A DNA stretch of 63,423 nt from an uncultured Treponema sp. (lineage in GTDB: Bacteria > Spirochaetota > Spirochaetia > Treponematales > Treponemataceae): the NCBI GenBank assembly GCA_900317625.1, contig ONHK01000013.1, forward strand, positions 1 through 63,423, read 5' to 3'. The notes under the pieces were generated by a model, which saw only the letters and a program-made list of their open reading frames with translations, searched no databases and was not told the DNA's origin. Position 1 is the stretch's first letter; every line of letters starts with the position of its first letter. The translations under genes were made by a program, and so were the position numbers. Positions 39,861-48,777 of this stretch are shown piece by piece.

Positions 39861-40487
39861 CTTGCAAATCCTTCTTCCACGTCGCCTTTTTGTATGCGGT
39901 GAACCATTCCGAATTCCTTTATTGACTCTTTTATGACGCAAAGCCCTGCTTCTTCCAGAACCTGGTTCTAAAAGTATTTGAAGCCATTTGTCATCTTGCA
40001 AATGAGATTTTTCAAATTCTATTGATGCCTGCTCCAGCTTTCGCAAAGTTTCTAAAGGTGGCACATTGTACAAGTCTGTTTCTGAGATAAAGTTTTGGGA
40101 ATCAGCATATTTGAACCGCAGCCCTCCCATTCTTGACTCATCATTTACGCCGACCAAGAAATCCAACTCGGTTAAATCTCGTGCATCCCGGTTTTCTTTT
40201 ATTGCGAGTATTTCTTCTTTTCTTTTTAAGAGTTTTCTTCCCCATCGGTCAGGAAGGCAGTCCGACAAGAATCCCCAGATTTTTTTGTCGGCTGGTGCAA
40301 ATTGCCGTCCTTTTGTGTTATACAAATCTGGATCTAACATGATATGTGAGAAATTGTATAGCCAGTTTTCTGTGTATTCAAATGAATAAATATTTTTTCC
40401 TCTCATTGAGGATACGTAAAGAGTTCCAATTTGATTTTCGCTTTCAATCCAGTCAGCATATATGTTAATTTTATTTTCTTCTTTCAT
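39204..40487 (-). CDS. Chimeric ORF: truncated HipA fused to a DinB-like protein
   Basis: Residues 1-177 are the N-terminal region of a HipA-like Ser/Thr kinase toxin (GTLYVSSMRGKNIYSFEY, LPDRWGRKLLKRKEE, MGGLRFK), ending at ILLEPGSG where the kinase core should continue. About 30 basic residues (SRALRHKRVNKGIRNGS..) follow. These are an out-of-frame reading of another gene's 3' end, whose own frame gives LEEAGLCVIKESIKEFGMV and stops in ATGA overlap with the next start. From residue 210 the frame is a full DinB-like protein. A deletion seems to have joined the pieces. The kinase active site is absent. The start overlaps hipB by four bases. Confidence 0.65.
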   Translation of the reverse strand: MKEENKINIYADWIESENQIGTLYVSSMRGKNIYSFEYTENWLYNFSHIMLDPDLYNTKGRQFAPADKKIWGFLSDCLPDRWGRKLLKRKEEILAIKENRDARDLTELDFLVGVNDESRMGGLRFKYADSQNFISETDLYNVPPLETLRKLEQASIEFEKSHLQDDKWLQILLEPGSGRSRALRHKRVNKGIRNGSPHTKRRRGRRICKMNKEWSELNKKMQIQLKKETTFADGIATLFELRNELMQVADGFFRDLSREEFCAIPFLNAEGYHSKTVAYSLWHIFRIEDIVANTLIAGGEQIFFRGNYKERTKSPIITTGNELAKQQIADFSRQLNLAELQNYIHEVRTETEKILSALSYSDLKKKVSAERRNELESLNVVSTDENAIWLIDYWCCKDFRGLIQMPFSRHWIMHIEAALRIVGKLGK

Positions 40488-40810
40488 TCGTTTTTCCCTT
40501 TCGTTTTTGGAGCACGTTTTTTAGGAAGCAGTTCTAAATCCTGATAAGTTTTGCCCAGCACGTCATCTTTTGCAAGAAGGGTTACATCATCCTTTAAGCC
40601 TAAAGCACATAAAACAGACACGTAAGCTCCGAACGAAACTGAAGGCTCCCCGTTTTCAATCGCCCATAATGTTGCTCGGCTTATGCCTGCTCTTTCTGAA
40701 ACAAGCTGAACGGAAAGTTTTCTGCGAAGGCGTGCAAGTTTTATCTGCTCGCCGACGGTTCTTAGCGTTTTTAATATAATTGGAGATAATGTTACTGTTC
40801 TTTTTGCCAT
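40484..40810 (-). CDS. hipB: HipB-like XRE antitoxin/repressor
   Basis: 108 residues. The helix-turn-helix is at about residues 18-75 (GEQIKLARLRRKLSVQLVSE, then RAGISRATLWAIENGEPSVS), followed by a basic tail (KKRAPKTKGKNE). It overlaps the HipA fragment by four bases (ATGA). The start lies inside one arm of a perfect palindrome around the promoter, so autorepression is likely. The partner is truncated, so it may now act only as a local repressor. Confidence 0.85.
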   Translation of the reverse strand: MAKRTVTLSPIILKTLRTVGEQIKLARLRRKLSVQLVSERAGISRATLWAIENGEPSVSFGAYVSVLCALGLKDDVTLLAKDDVLGKTYQDLELLPKKRAPKTKGKNE

Positions 40811-40864
40811 AACGTTTAATATTATAAACAGTATTTAACAATTGTCAAATATATTAAACGTTAT
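40809..40864 (-). promoter_or_regulatory. hipB promoter flanked by a perfect 14-bp operator palindrome
   Basis: On the minus strand TTGACA (40849-40844), 16 bases, TATAAT (40826-40821), then ATG at 40810. ATAACGTTTAATAT (40809-40822) and ATATTAAACGTTAT (40851-40864) are exact inverted copies. One overlaps the -10 and the start codon; the other abuts the -35. Confidence 0.85.
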
Positions 40865-40874
40865 GTTTTTTCTT

Positions 40875-40965
40875 TAATTCCCTTCCGGGGCGTTGTACGT
40901 AAACCCTGCTATAAGGGGTAGGCGAAAACCGGAGGTTTGAGCCGAGGGGAAGGCTTTCCCCATCA
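40875..40965. repeat. GC-rich intergenic repeat-like stretch
   Basis: It contains GGGGTAGGCGAAAACCGGAGG and a GGGGAAGG..CCTTCCCC-type palindrome (about 40948-40963). It resembles the stretch near 23150 in the GTAGGCGAAA-CCGGA core. No ORF is present. Confidence 0.4.
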
Positions 40966-41049
40966 AAATAAAATCGCTATTTACATTCTTGTTTGTTTTA
41001 TGATAAAATATCCTACTTAATTTTTAAGGATATAAGGAGCTTTTAGAAA

Positions 41050-41604
41050 ATGACTAAGCAGACTTTGAATGCAAAGGTTCGTTCTACTACTGGAAAAACA
41101 GCTGCCAAAAATCTTCGAAAAGTAGGTAGTATCCCTGCTGTTGTTTACAACCACAAGGGTGAGGCTACATCTATCGAAGTAAATGCTGTTGAATTTAACA
41201 AGATTTGGCGCACAATTACTGCTTCCACACCGGTTGAATTGGTTGTTGACGGTAAAAAGGAAGAAGTTCTTATTAAGGATGTTGAATATAATATCCGCAA
41301 TGATTCTGTTCTTCATGTTGACTTTTTTGCACCAGATCCAGAGGAAAAGATTGTTTTCAAGTACAAGATTCAGTATTCTGGAAACCCGGTTGGTGTTTTG
41401 AAGGGTGGTTTTATGGTAAAGCGTGTTCCTGAGATAAAGGTTCAGGCTACACTTGCAAATCTTCCTGAAAGAGTTGTTATTGATGTTTCTGCTTTGAACA
41501 TTGGTGACGTTTACAAAGTAAAAGATTTGAATCTTGGAAAAGATATTACAGTGCTTACAGACGGTGAACTTTCACTTGTAAGTATTGCTCCAGCTCGCGG
41601 CTAA
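41050..41604 (+). CDS. rplY: 50S ribosomal protein L25 (Ctc/TL5 form)
   Basis: 184 residues. The N-terminal L25 domain (KQTLNAKVRSTTGKTAAKNL, GSIPAVVYNH) is followed by the TL5-type beta-rich C-terminal domain ending SIAPARG. It binds 5S rRNA. AAGGAG lies before the ATG, and a terminator follows. It stands next to tilS. The more usual partner pth is not seen. Confidence 0.93.
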   Translation: MTKQTLNAKVRSTTGKTAAKNLRKVGSIPAVVYNHKGEATSIEVNAVEFNKIWRTITASTPVELVVDGKKEEVLIKDVEYNIRNDSVLHVDFFAPDPEEKIVFKYKIQYSGNPVGVLKGGFMVKRVPEIKVQATLANLPERVVIDVSALNIGDVYKVKDLNLGKDITVLTDGELSLVSIAPARG

Positions 41605-41620
41605 GTCGTGTTGCTTTGTA

Positions 41621-41649
41621 AAGGGCTGTCAGTTTTGGCAGCTCTTTTT
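41621..41649 (+). terminator. Terminator after rplY
   Basis: AGGGCTGTCA, TTT loop, TGGCAGCTCT (one G-T pair), then five T. Confidence 0.75.
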
Positions 41650-41660
41650 GTTTAACTTTT

Positions 41661-43169
41661 ATGAATAAAGACAAAATCATTAATTTTGAAAATCATATTG
41701 AAAATAGCCTGAAAAAGCTTGGCTTTGATTTGTCTTGCGTTGAAAAAAAATCCTTATGCATTGGCGTTGCTGTTTCTGGTGGCGCGGATTCTGTTTCCCT
41801 TTTTGTGGCGCTTTGTCATATTTCCAAAAAATATAAAATTCCTGTGCGGGCTATAACGGTAAATCATAATATCAGGGGCGAGGCTGAGAGCTGGGGCGAT
41901 GCGGATTTTGTTGTTTCGCTTGGGAATAAACTTTTTGAGCAGGGAATTAACGTGAAGGTTATTGAAAAGGAACTTGAGCGCGGCAAGGTTTTTTCTGTGG
42001 CGGAAAGGCGCGGTAATGGCGTTGAGGAAGCGGCTCGGTTTTTGCGTTATGAGGCCTTTTCTGAATTTGCGTTGTCTGAAAAACCGGCTTTTATTGCTCT
42101 TGCGCACAATAAAAATGACCAGATTGAAACTTTGCTTATGCGTTTTTTGCAGGGAAGCGGAAATTCGGGGCTTTGCGGAATTTGTGCGCGCCGCGGAATT
42201 TTTGTGCGTCCGCTTCTGGATGTTTCCCGCGCCCAGATTGAAGAGTATCTTTTGGAGCAAAATATTCCATGGCGGACGGATTCTACAAATTTTGACACGA
42301 GTTATATGCGTAACAGAATCCGGCAGAAGCTTGTTCCTTTTTTGAATGAAAATTTCTTTGGGTTTGAAAAAGCTCTTTTGAATGGTGCGCAAAAGGCTTT
42401 TGATGATGAAAACGCGCTTTGTTCTTTTTTGGAAAAGGATTTTTGGTCTGCAAAAAAGAATGCTGTTGAATGTAGTGGCGCTGAATTTTTGGCTCTTCCA
42501 GAAGCGTTGAAAAGGCGGCAGATTTTTGCTGGAATTGATTTGCTCTGTGGAAATTCTGGGGAATGTGCTGATGGCGCGGAAAAAATTGGCTATGAAAAAA
42601 TTCCGGGGCGTGGGCGTGCTGGCGGAAGAATTCCTTTTTTGTTTGTAAAGGAATTTATGGAGACGGTTGAAAATGCCGGATTTTCGGGGCTTTCTAAAAA
42701 TCGTATAAAAAAATCAGCTGGAAATTTTTTGTTCTGTTTTGACGGTAAAAAAATTGAAATCAAAAAAAATGAATTGCTAGCGACTGAATCCTCTTTTTTT
42801 GTTATAATTGATAAGGAGCTGCAGTTTTCGTTTTCTGCCGGCGAGGTTTTTGTAAATCTTGCTGAAAACAAGAAATCTGCGAAAGTTCGTTTTTCTTCAG
42901 AAAAGGATGAATTTTCGCTGGATAATGTGCCGGTTCCATTTTGCATTCGCAGTCGCCAGCAGGATGATTTTGTTCGTGCTGCAAATGGCGGAAAAAAATC
43001 GCTTTCAGATATTCTTTCTGACTGGCATGTTTCTGTTGAATTGAAAAATTCTGTTCCTGTTGTTCAGGAACTTTTCACTAAAGACCAGGAAATTGTTGCT
43101 GTTTTAGGTTCGTTGCTTGGTTTTAAAAACTGGATTGTAAAATCGGAACTGAAAGGTTCTGATTTTTAA
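41661..43169 (+). CDS. tilS: tRNA(Ile)-lysidine synthetase
   Basis: 502 residues with the PP-loop AVSGGADSVSLF (about 37-48), LAHNKNDQIETLLMRFLQGS and RPLLDVSRAQIEEYL, then a long C-terminal TilS domain. It modifies C34 of the CAU-anticodon tRNA-Ile so that it reads AUA, an essential step. The C-terminal half has Gly- and Phe-rich insertions typical of Treponema. No Shine-Dalgarno is obvious; the ATG lies just after the rplY terminator. Confidence 0.92.
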   Translation: MNKDKIINFENHIENSLKKLGFDLSCVEKKSLCIGVAVSGGADSVSLFVALCHISKKYKIPVRAITVNHNIRGEAESWGDADFVVSLGNKLFEQGINVKVIEKELERGKVFSVAERRGNGVEEAARFLRYEAFSEFALSEKPAFIALAHNKNDQIETLLMRFLQGSGNSGLCGICARRGIFVRPLLDVSRAQIEEYLLEQNIPWRTDSTNFDTSYMRNRIRQKLVPFLNENFFGFEKALLNGAQKAFDDENALCSFLEKDFWSAKKNAVECSGAEFLALPEALKRRQIFAGIDLLCGNSGECADGAEKIGYEKIPGRGRAGGRIPFLFVKEFMETVENAGFSGLSKNRIKKSAGNFLFCFDGKKIEIKKNELLATESSFFVIIDKELQFSFSAGEVFVNLAENKKSAKVRFSSEKDEFSLDNVPVPFCIRSRQQDDFVRAANGGKKSLSDILSDWHVSVELKNSVPVVQELFTKDQEIVAVLGSLLGFKNWIVKSELKGSDF

Positions 43170-43193
43170 TTCTGTAAAATGAGGAATTATCTG

Positions 43194-45356
43194 ATGAAAA
43201 AAAAGTTGTTTTTTTCAGTTTTTCTTTTATTGTCTGTTCATATTTTTTTATCGGCGGCAAGTTCTTCTTTGGTTGCGGCAAACAGGCGCACTGCTGTCCG
43301 ATGTTTAAAACTTTCAGAATCGTTTCTTTCTTCAAATGATTACACAAATGCTTTGGCTCAGGCGGAACTTGGACTTGCTTATGATGAAAGTGTTTCTGAT
43401 CTTTGGTACATAAAAGCGGCTTCGCGCGCCGGGCTTGGGGCTACGCGGGCGGAACTTATTCCTCTTGTTACTCATGCGCTTACAGAAGGTGAATGGGTTG
43501 ACTACAACCGCGACGGTGCCCGGATTCTTTATGCTGATTTGTTGTGTGATACTGGAAATTACGAACAGGCTGTTGGGATTCTTGATGCGGAACCTTTTAT
43601 TTATTCTTCTGATGCGGAATTTATCCGGGCAAAATCGTATTATAGAATCAGAACGGCGGAATCCATTGCAAAAGCCAGGGATAAGATAAATTCGGCTCGG
43701 AAAATTTATCCGGCAGACAAGCGTTTTCCAAAACTTTTTTTTAAGCATGAATATGATTTATTAAGGTCTGCTGGTTTTTCCGCGAATTCTGATTTAAGCG
43801 GAAATCTTGCGGCTTTAAAAGATGATTCAACGCTTGTGCAGAAAATCGCGGATTCATTTTTGGCGAAAATGCCTGAATATGACAATCCGGATGCAGAATT
43901 TGAGATTTATTCAGTTTTCTTTGCGTCAGGCGAACGGCAAAAACGTCTGGCAGAGGCTTTTGCTTCTCATGGAATGCGTCATCCGCTGTATGCGCTAGTT
44001 GCGCTGAAATGCGGTTTGATGAGCCAGCAGGAGGCGTGGGATTATTTTTGTTCATTTGCTGACGAGTCGGTTTCTGTTGAAATGCTTCAGGATATTCTTC
44101 CGATGATTACGGATGAAGTAACCGTTGCTTCTGTAAAAGAACATTTGGATTCATTTTCTGGAATTTTGACTTTTGACACGGATTTTGACCTTGAATCGAA
44201 TCTTACCGCAAAATATATGCGCGGCCGACCTGCAAATTTTTCTTGGGATAAAGAAAATGACGGCGTTATTGAATGGTCTGTTGAATGTGATTTTGGCGTT
44301 CCTGAATCATTGCTTTTGACGCGTGGAAATATCCAGCTTTATTATGGAACTTATCCTTCTGTTGTTCGTGCTGTTTTTGCGTCTGATAAAATTGCGGAAG
44401 GCGAGGCGGTTTTTAATCTTGTTGATGAGGCGCTTGATTGGTCGCCTTTTGAAATAATTCCTCTTGAAATTGCAAAAAATCTTTTTGGATTTGATTTTTA
44501 TGTTCCCTATATTTTTAATTATATAGAAGAAATTGATGAAAATTTGCTGATAAAAAACTGCTCGAACTATGAGATTGCTTCAGAGGAACGTCCGGGCGCA
44601 AGAATCCGTTTTTACGTTCTTAATGGAGAATTCCAGACGGCTGAATATGTTGCGGACGGCAAGATTTATGCGCGCGCTGAATTTTCTGAAGGTTTTCCTT
44701 CTGTCCGTTCTGTTGATAATGATGGTGATGGAATTTTTGAAACTGTTGAAACTTTTGGCTATGACCCGGAAAATCTTCTTCATATTTCAGATTCTGAGCA
44801 AAAACAGGTTATGACAAATTTGTTTGGTCACGAGATTGCCGGTTCTGGAATTTATTTAAAGATGATTCAGATTGATTCAAACGGTGATACAGTTCCGGAC
44901 TTTTCAGAAGAATATCTCGCTGACAACGGAAAAATTTCCAGCTGGGATTTTGACGCGGATTCTCGCTGGGAACTTCGCTACAAACGCTATCCGCAGGCAG
45001 ATTCAGCTTCGCCGGTTATTGAAGATGCGCAATTTTATACAAATCCAGACAGAAAACTTGTTACGGTTACGCTTTGGAATAAAATTCCTGTAAAGGTTGA
45101 ATATGAAAATCAGTTTTTTCCTGTAATTCAAGGTGCTTCTGATTCATTTTATTGGATAGGAAAGGAAGGAAATGCTGATGACGAGAAATTTCTTCTGGAA
45201 AATTTTGACAAATCTTATGAGCAAGGTGTAAGCGTTATTTTACAGAATGAAAAAGTCAGGATGATGGCTGTGAAAATTGGTCAGAATATTTACGGTGAAA
45301 TTCTTCCTTTTTATGACAAAACAATTTATGATGAAAGCAAACAAAACGATGAATAG
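43194..45356 (+). CDS. Exported TPR-repeat protein
   Basis: 720 residues from ATG 43194, with GAGG eight bases upstream; an ATG 15 bases earlier overlaps that site. A signal peptide (MKKKLFFSVFLLLSVHIFLSA) is followed by about five TPR-like helix pairs (for example NDYTNALAQAELGLAYDESV), then a 350-residue beta-rich region containing three VDNDGDGIFE-like Asp-rich loops that may bind calcium. It overlaps the protease gene. It may form a periplasmic scaffold, inferred from context. Confidence 0.7.
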   Translation: MKKKLFFSVFLLLSVHIFLSAASSSLVAANRRTAVRCLKLSESFLSSNDYTNALAQAELGLAYDESVSDLWYIKAASRAGLGATRAELIPLVTHALTEGEWVDYNRDGARILYADLLCDTGNYEQAVGILDAEPFIYSSDAEFIRAKSYYRIRTAESIAKARDKINSARKIYPADKRFPKLFFKHEYDLLRSAGFSANSDLSGNLAALKDDSTLVQKIADSFLAKMPEYDNPDAEFEIYSVFFASGERQKRLAEAFASHGMRHPLYALVALKCGLMSQQEAWDYFCSFADESVSVEMLQDILPMITDEVTVASVKEHLDSFSGILTFDTDFDLESNLTAKYMRGRPANFSWDKENDGVIEWSVECDFGVPESLLLTRGNIQLYYGTYPSVVRAVFASDKIAEGEAVFNLVDEALDWSPFEIIPLEIAKNLFGFDFYVPYIFNYIEEIDENLLIKNCSNYEIASEERPGARIRFYVLNGEFQTAEYVADGKIYARAEFSEGFPSVRSVDNDGDGIFETVETFGYDPENLLHISDSEQKQVMTNLFGHEIAGSGIYLKMIQIDSNGDTVPDFSEEYLADNGKISSWDFDADSRWELRYKRYPQADSASPVIEDAQFYTNPDRKLVTVTLWNKIPVKVEYENQFFPVIQGASDSFYWIGKEGNADDEKFLLENFDKSYEQGVSVILQNEKVRMMAVKIGQNIYGEILPFYDKTIYDESKQNDE

Positions 45357-46962
45357 ATTTTTGTGTTTTTCTTTGATTTTTGCATTTTTTCTCTTTGGCT
45401 GCACAACTTTGAAACAGCCGAAAAGCGTGTTTTCCATGCCGGATTACACGGAAGAAGATGTTCTGAACAATGAAATTAAACGCATAAAAAAAATCGGTGA
45501 GGAAAATCTGGAGCTTGCACTTTGGCGTTCTTATCTTATTAAAAATGATGAGCTTTTTAACGGATATGCCGATTTACTTTTTGAAAAATTAAAACAGCTG
45601 AATGATGAAAAAAAACTTTTTGAAAGCTGGCAGATTTTCCGCACATTAAAGACTTTTGATTACAAAAAGCTGAACGAGCTTTCGGTTTCTGAGCAGCAGC
45701 TTTATTCAGAATATCTTTACAATGTTCCCGGAGTTGTGGTGGAAAAATCGTTGCTTCCGAAAAATATTCAGAACTGCATTGATGCGACTGTAACAATCTG
45801 GGTTGACAAGGGAATCGCGATTCATAATGGAATTGGCTACGCGGACAGAGTTCTTGGTTCTGGCTTTTTTATTGATAAGCGCGGCTATCTTATTACAAAT
45901 CATCATGTTATAAATGATATGGTTGACCCGAAATACGAGGGATATTCGCGCCTTTATGTAAAATTGGCCTCTGATCAGGACACGCGCATTCCTGCGAAAG
46001 TTGTTGGTTACGACAGTATTCTTGATTTGGCTTTGCTTAAGGTTGAAATTGATCCGCCATATATTCTGCAGCTTGGCTCAAGCCGTGAACTTCATATTGG
46101 TGATAAAGTCAGTGCGATTGGAACTCCGTTGGGGCTTCATGGAACTTTAACAAGCGGAATTGTTTCTGCTGTTGACCGAAAACTTTTTACAACGGGGAAT
46201 GTTCTTCAGATTGATACAGCTGTTAATTCTGGAAATTCCGGCGGACCTTTAATTGATGAGCAGATGAGGGTTCAGGCGATTGTTTTTGCAGGAATCATGC
46301 AGTATCAGGGATTGAATTTTGCGATTCCTGTTGAATATCTGCGCCAGGATCTTCCGTTTCTTTTTTATGGCGGAAAAAGAAATCATGTCTGGATTGGAAG
46401 TTACGGACATACTTTTAAAGATGCCGGAAAAAATGCCGGACTTGAAATTCAATATGTGATGCCGGGTGGAGTTGCTTTCCGAGCAGGATTAAAAAAAGGT
46501 GATGTGATTACTTCAATTGACGGCAACAAAATTTATTCAATTGATAATGCACAGGATGTTCTTAGAAATTTTGGCGCAAAATCGATTGTTAATTTTTCTT
46601 ATTTGCGTGATGGAAAAGAATTTTCTGTCAATATTTATCTTGAAGAACGACCTGCGCAGCCGGGATATGAAATTTATAAGTCAGATTTGCTTTCTACTTC
46701 ATTAGTTCCGATTTTTGGAATGGAACTTTTACCGGACTCAACAACTTCTTCCAGACGTTTTGTAATTTCAGATGTGTTAAAAGGCAGCGTAGCGGATGAG
46801 TCAGGTTTTTCTGCGCTTGATCCGGTTTTGATAACTGATGTAGAATTCAGTGAAGAAAATGATGCGATTTCTGTAACAATGAATACACGAAAAAAGAAAA
46901 AGGGCTATCTTGATATAACAATCAGGATTGGTTCAGCTTTGGACAGCCCGTATTATTTTTAA
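45349..46962 (+). CDS. HtrA/DegP-like serine protease lipoprotein
   Basis: The start is ATG 45349 (MNRFLCFSLIFAFFLFGC, lipobox Cys18), overlapping the upstream stop in ATGAATAG; 45331 is an alternative. The trypsin-like domain has LITNHHVIND (His about 185), DSILDLALLKV (Asp about 225) and AVNSGNSGGPL (Ser about 296), a full catalytic triad. One PDZ domain follows (GVAFRAGLKKGDVITSIDGN), and a second degenerate one near the end. It would degrade or refold misfolded envelope proteins. Length, with its 130-residue helical preface, exceeds a typical DegP. Confidence 0.88.
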   Translation: MNRFLCFSLIFAFFLFGCTTLKQPKSVFSMPDYTEEDVLNNEIKRIKKIGEENLELALWRSYLIKNDELFNGYADLLFEKLKQLNDEKKLFESWQIFRTLKTFDYKKLNELSVSEQQLYSEYLYNVPGVVVEKSLLPKNIQNCIDATVTIWVDKGIAIHNGIGYADRVLGSGFFIDKRGYLITNHHVINDMVDPKYEGYSRLYVKLASDQDTRIPAKVVGYDSILDLALLKVEIDPPYILQLGSSRELHIGDKVSAIGTPLGLHGTLTSGIVSAVDRKLFTTGNVLQIDTAVNSGNSGGPLIDEQMRVQAIVFAGIMQYQGLNFAIPVEYLRQDLPFLFYGGKRNHVWIGSYGHTFKDAGKNAGLEIQYVMPGGVAFRAGLKKGDVITSIDGNKIYSIDNAQDVLRNFGAKSIVNFSYLRDGKEFSVNIYLEERPAQPGYEIYKSDLLSTSLVPIFGMELLPDSTTSSRRFVISDVLKGSVADESGFSALDPVLITDVEFSEENDAISVTMNTRKKKKGYLDITIRIGSALDSPYYF

Positions 46963-46974
46963 TAAGGAATAAAA

Positions 46975-48777
46975 ATGGAAATGAAGTACAAGCGCAATTT
47001 CTGTATTGTTGCGCACATTGATCATGGTAAATCTACTTTATCGGACAGACTTATTCAAAAGTCAAAAATTATTGATGAACGAAAGATGACAAACCAGATT
47101 CTTGACAATATGGATATTGAGCGCGAACGGGGAATTACAATAAAAAGCCAGGCTGTTACAATTCCGTATCATGCAAAGGATGGTCATGATTATGAACTGA
47201 ATTTTGTTGACACTCCAGGTCATGTTGACTTTTCTTATGAGGTTTCCCGTGCGATTGCATCTTGTGAAGGAGCGTTGCTTCTTATTGACGCAAGTCAGGG
47301 TGTTGAAAGTCAGACTGTTTCAAATATGTATATGGCTTTGGAGCATGACCTTGCGATTGTTCCGGTTATAAATAAAATCGATTTACCAAGTGCAGATATC
47401 CACGCTTGCCGAGAGCAAATTTCAAAAGAATTGGGGCTTGATGACAGCCAGACTCAGCTTGTTTCTGCAAAAACAGGTGAAGGTGTTGATGAGCTTTTAG
47501 AGGCGATTGTAAATTATTTTCCGGCTCCACAGGGAGATCCGTCCGCTCCGCTTCAGGCTTTGATTTTTGACTGTCATTATGATGTTTACCGTGGTGTTGT
47601 TGTTCATGTCCGTGTAAAGGAAGGAACTCTAAAAACCGGTGATGTTATCAAGATGATGAATACTGGCCTTGAGTACAAAGTTGAGCAGTGCGGTGTTTTT
47701 AAGGTTGACTATGAGGAAACCGGAAAACTTGAGGCTGGTGATGTTGGATACATAATTTCTGGAATAAAAACTGTTTCAGACATCAGTGTTGGTGACACAA
47801 TCACAGGCTCGGCAAATCCTGCGTCAGAACCGCTTGCAGGTTTTAAGGAAGTAAAGCCAGTTGTTTATTCTTCGATTTATCCGATGGATTCAAACGACTA
47901 CGAGGAACTTAAAGGCAGCATTGAAAAATTAAAGCTGAACGATGCAAGTCTTATCTATGAAAAAGATAATTCAATCGCATTGGGAAATGGTTTCCGTTGC
48001 GGATTCTTGGGGCTTCTTCATCTTGAAATTATCCAGGAACGGCTGGAACGCGACTACAATCAGGCGATTATTTTTACAGCGCCGTCGGTTCGTTACAAGG
48101 TAAAGCTTACAAATGGCGAGGATATGTTTGTTGACAATCCAAGCGAATATCCGCAGGGAAGAATCCAGTCCGCGGAAGAACCTTACATCAAGGCAAGTAT
48201 TATAACTCCGGCAACTTATTTGGGTTCTCTTATGGAACTGTGCAAAATGAAGCGCGGCGAACAGACTAATATGCAATATCTTGATGAAAAGCGTGTTGAA
48301 CTTACTTACGAAATGCCGCTTTCTGAAGTTCTTTTTGATTTTTATGATAAATTGAAAAGTTTTAGCCGCGGTTATGCGTCCTTTGATTATGAAGTTATTG
48401 GCTACAGACCAACGGAACTTGCAAAAGTTGATATGCTTTTGAATTCAAAGCCGGTTGATGCGCTTTCGTTCCTCTGCTACAAGCCGAGCGCACCTGAGCG
48501 GGCAAGAAAAGTCTGCGAGCGTTTAAAGAATGAGATAAGCCATCAGCAGTTTAAGGTTGCAATCCAGGGCGCGATAGGTGGTCAGATTATTGCACGGGAA
48601 ACTGTGAGCGCGTACAGAAAAGATGTTCTTGCAAAATGTTATGGCGGAGACATCACCAGAAAACGAAAACTTCTTGAAAAACAGAAGGAAGGTAAAAAGC
48701 GCATGAAGATGTTTGGAGATGTGGAGCTTCCGCAGAGCGCGTTCCTTGCTGTTCTTAAAGAATCTGAAGATCAATGA
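46975..48777 (+). CDS. lepA: Elongation factor 4 (LepA)
   Basis: 600 residues. GTPase motifs AHIDHGKST, ERGITI, DTPGHVDF and NKIDLP are present. The C-terminal LepA-specific domain is identified by RKKLLEKQKEGKKRMK-like sequence near 555-590. It acts on stalled or initiating ribosomes. TAAGGAA precedes the ATG. The 3' end overlaps the convergent MptE-like gene by 23 bases. Confidence 0.95.
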   Translation: MEMKYKRNFCIVAHIDHGKSTLSDRLIQKSKIIDERKMTNQILDNMDIERERGITIKSQAVTIPYHAKDGHDYELNFVDTPGHVDFSYEVSRAIASCEGALLLIDASQGVESQTVSNMYMALEHDLAIVPVINKIDLPSADIHACREQISKELGLDDSQTQLVSAKTGEGVDELLEAIVNYFPAPQGDPSAPLQALIFDCHYDVYRGVVVHVRVKEGTLKTGDVIKMMNTGLEYKVEQCGVFKVDYEETGKLEAGDVGYIISGIKTVSDISVGDTITGSANPASEPLAGFKEVKPVVYSSIYPMDSNDYEELKGSIEKLKLNDASLIYEKDNSIALGNGFRCGFLGLLHLEIIQERLERDYNQAIIFTAPSVRYKVKLTNGEDMFVDNPSEYPQGRIQSAEEPYIKASIITPATYLGSLMELCKMKRGEQTNMQYLDEKRVELTYEMPLSEVLFDFYDKLKSFSRGYASFDYEVIGYRPTELAKVDMLLNSKPVDALSFLCYKPSAPERARKVCERLKNEISHQQFKVAIQGAIGGQIIARETVSAYRKDVLAKCYGGDITRKRKLLEKQKEGKKRMKMFGDVELPQSAFLAVLKESEDQ

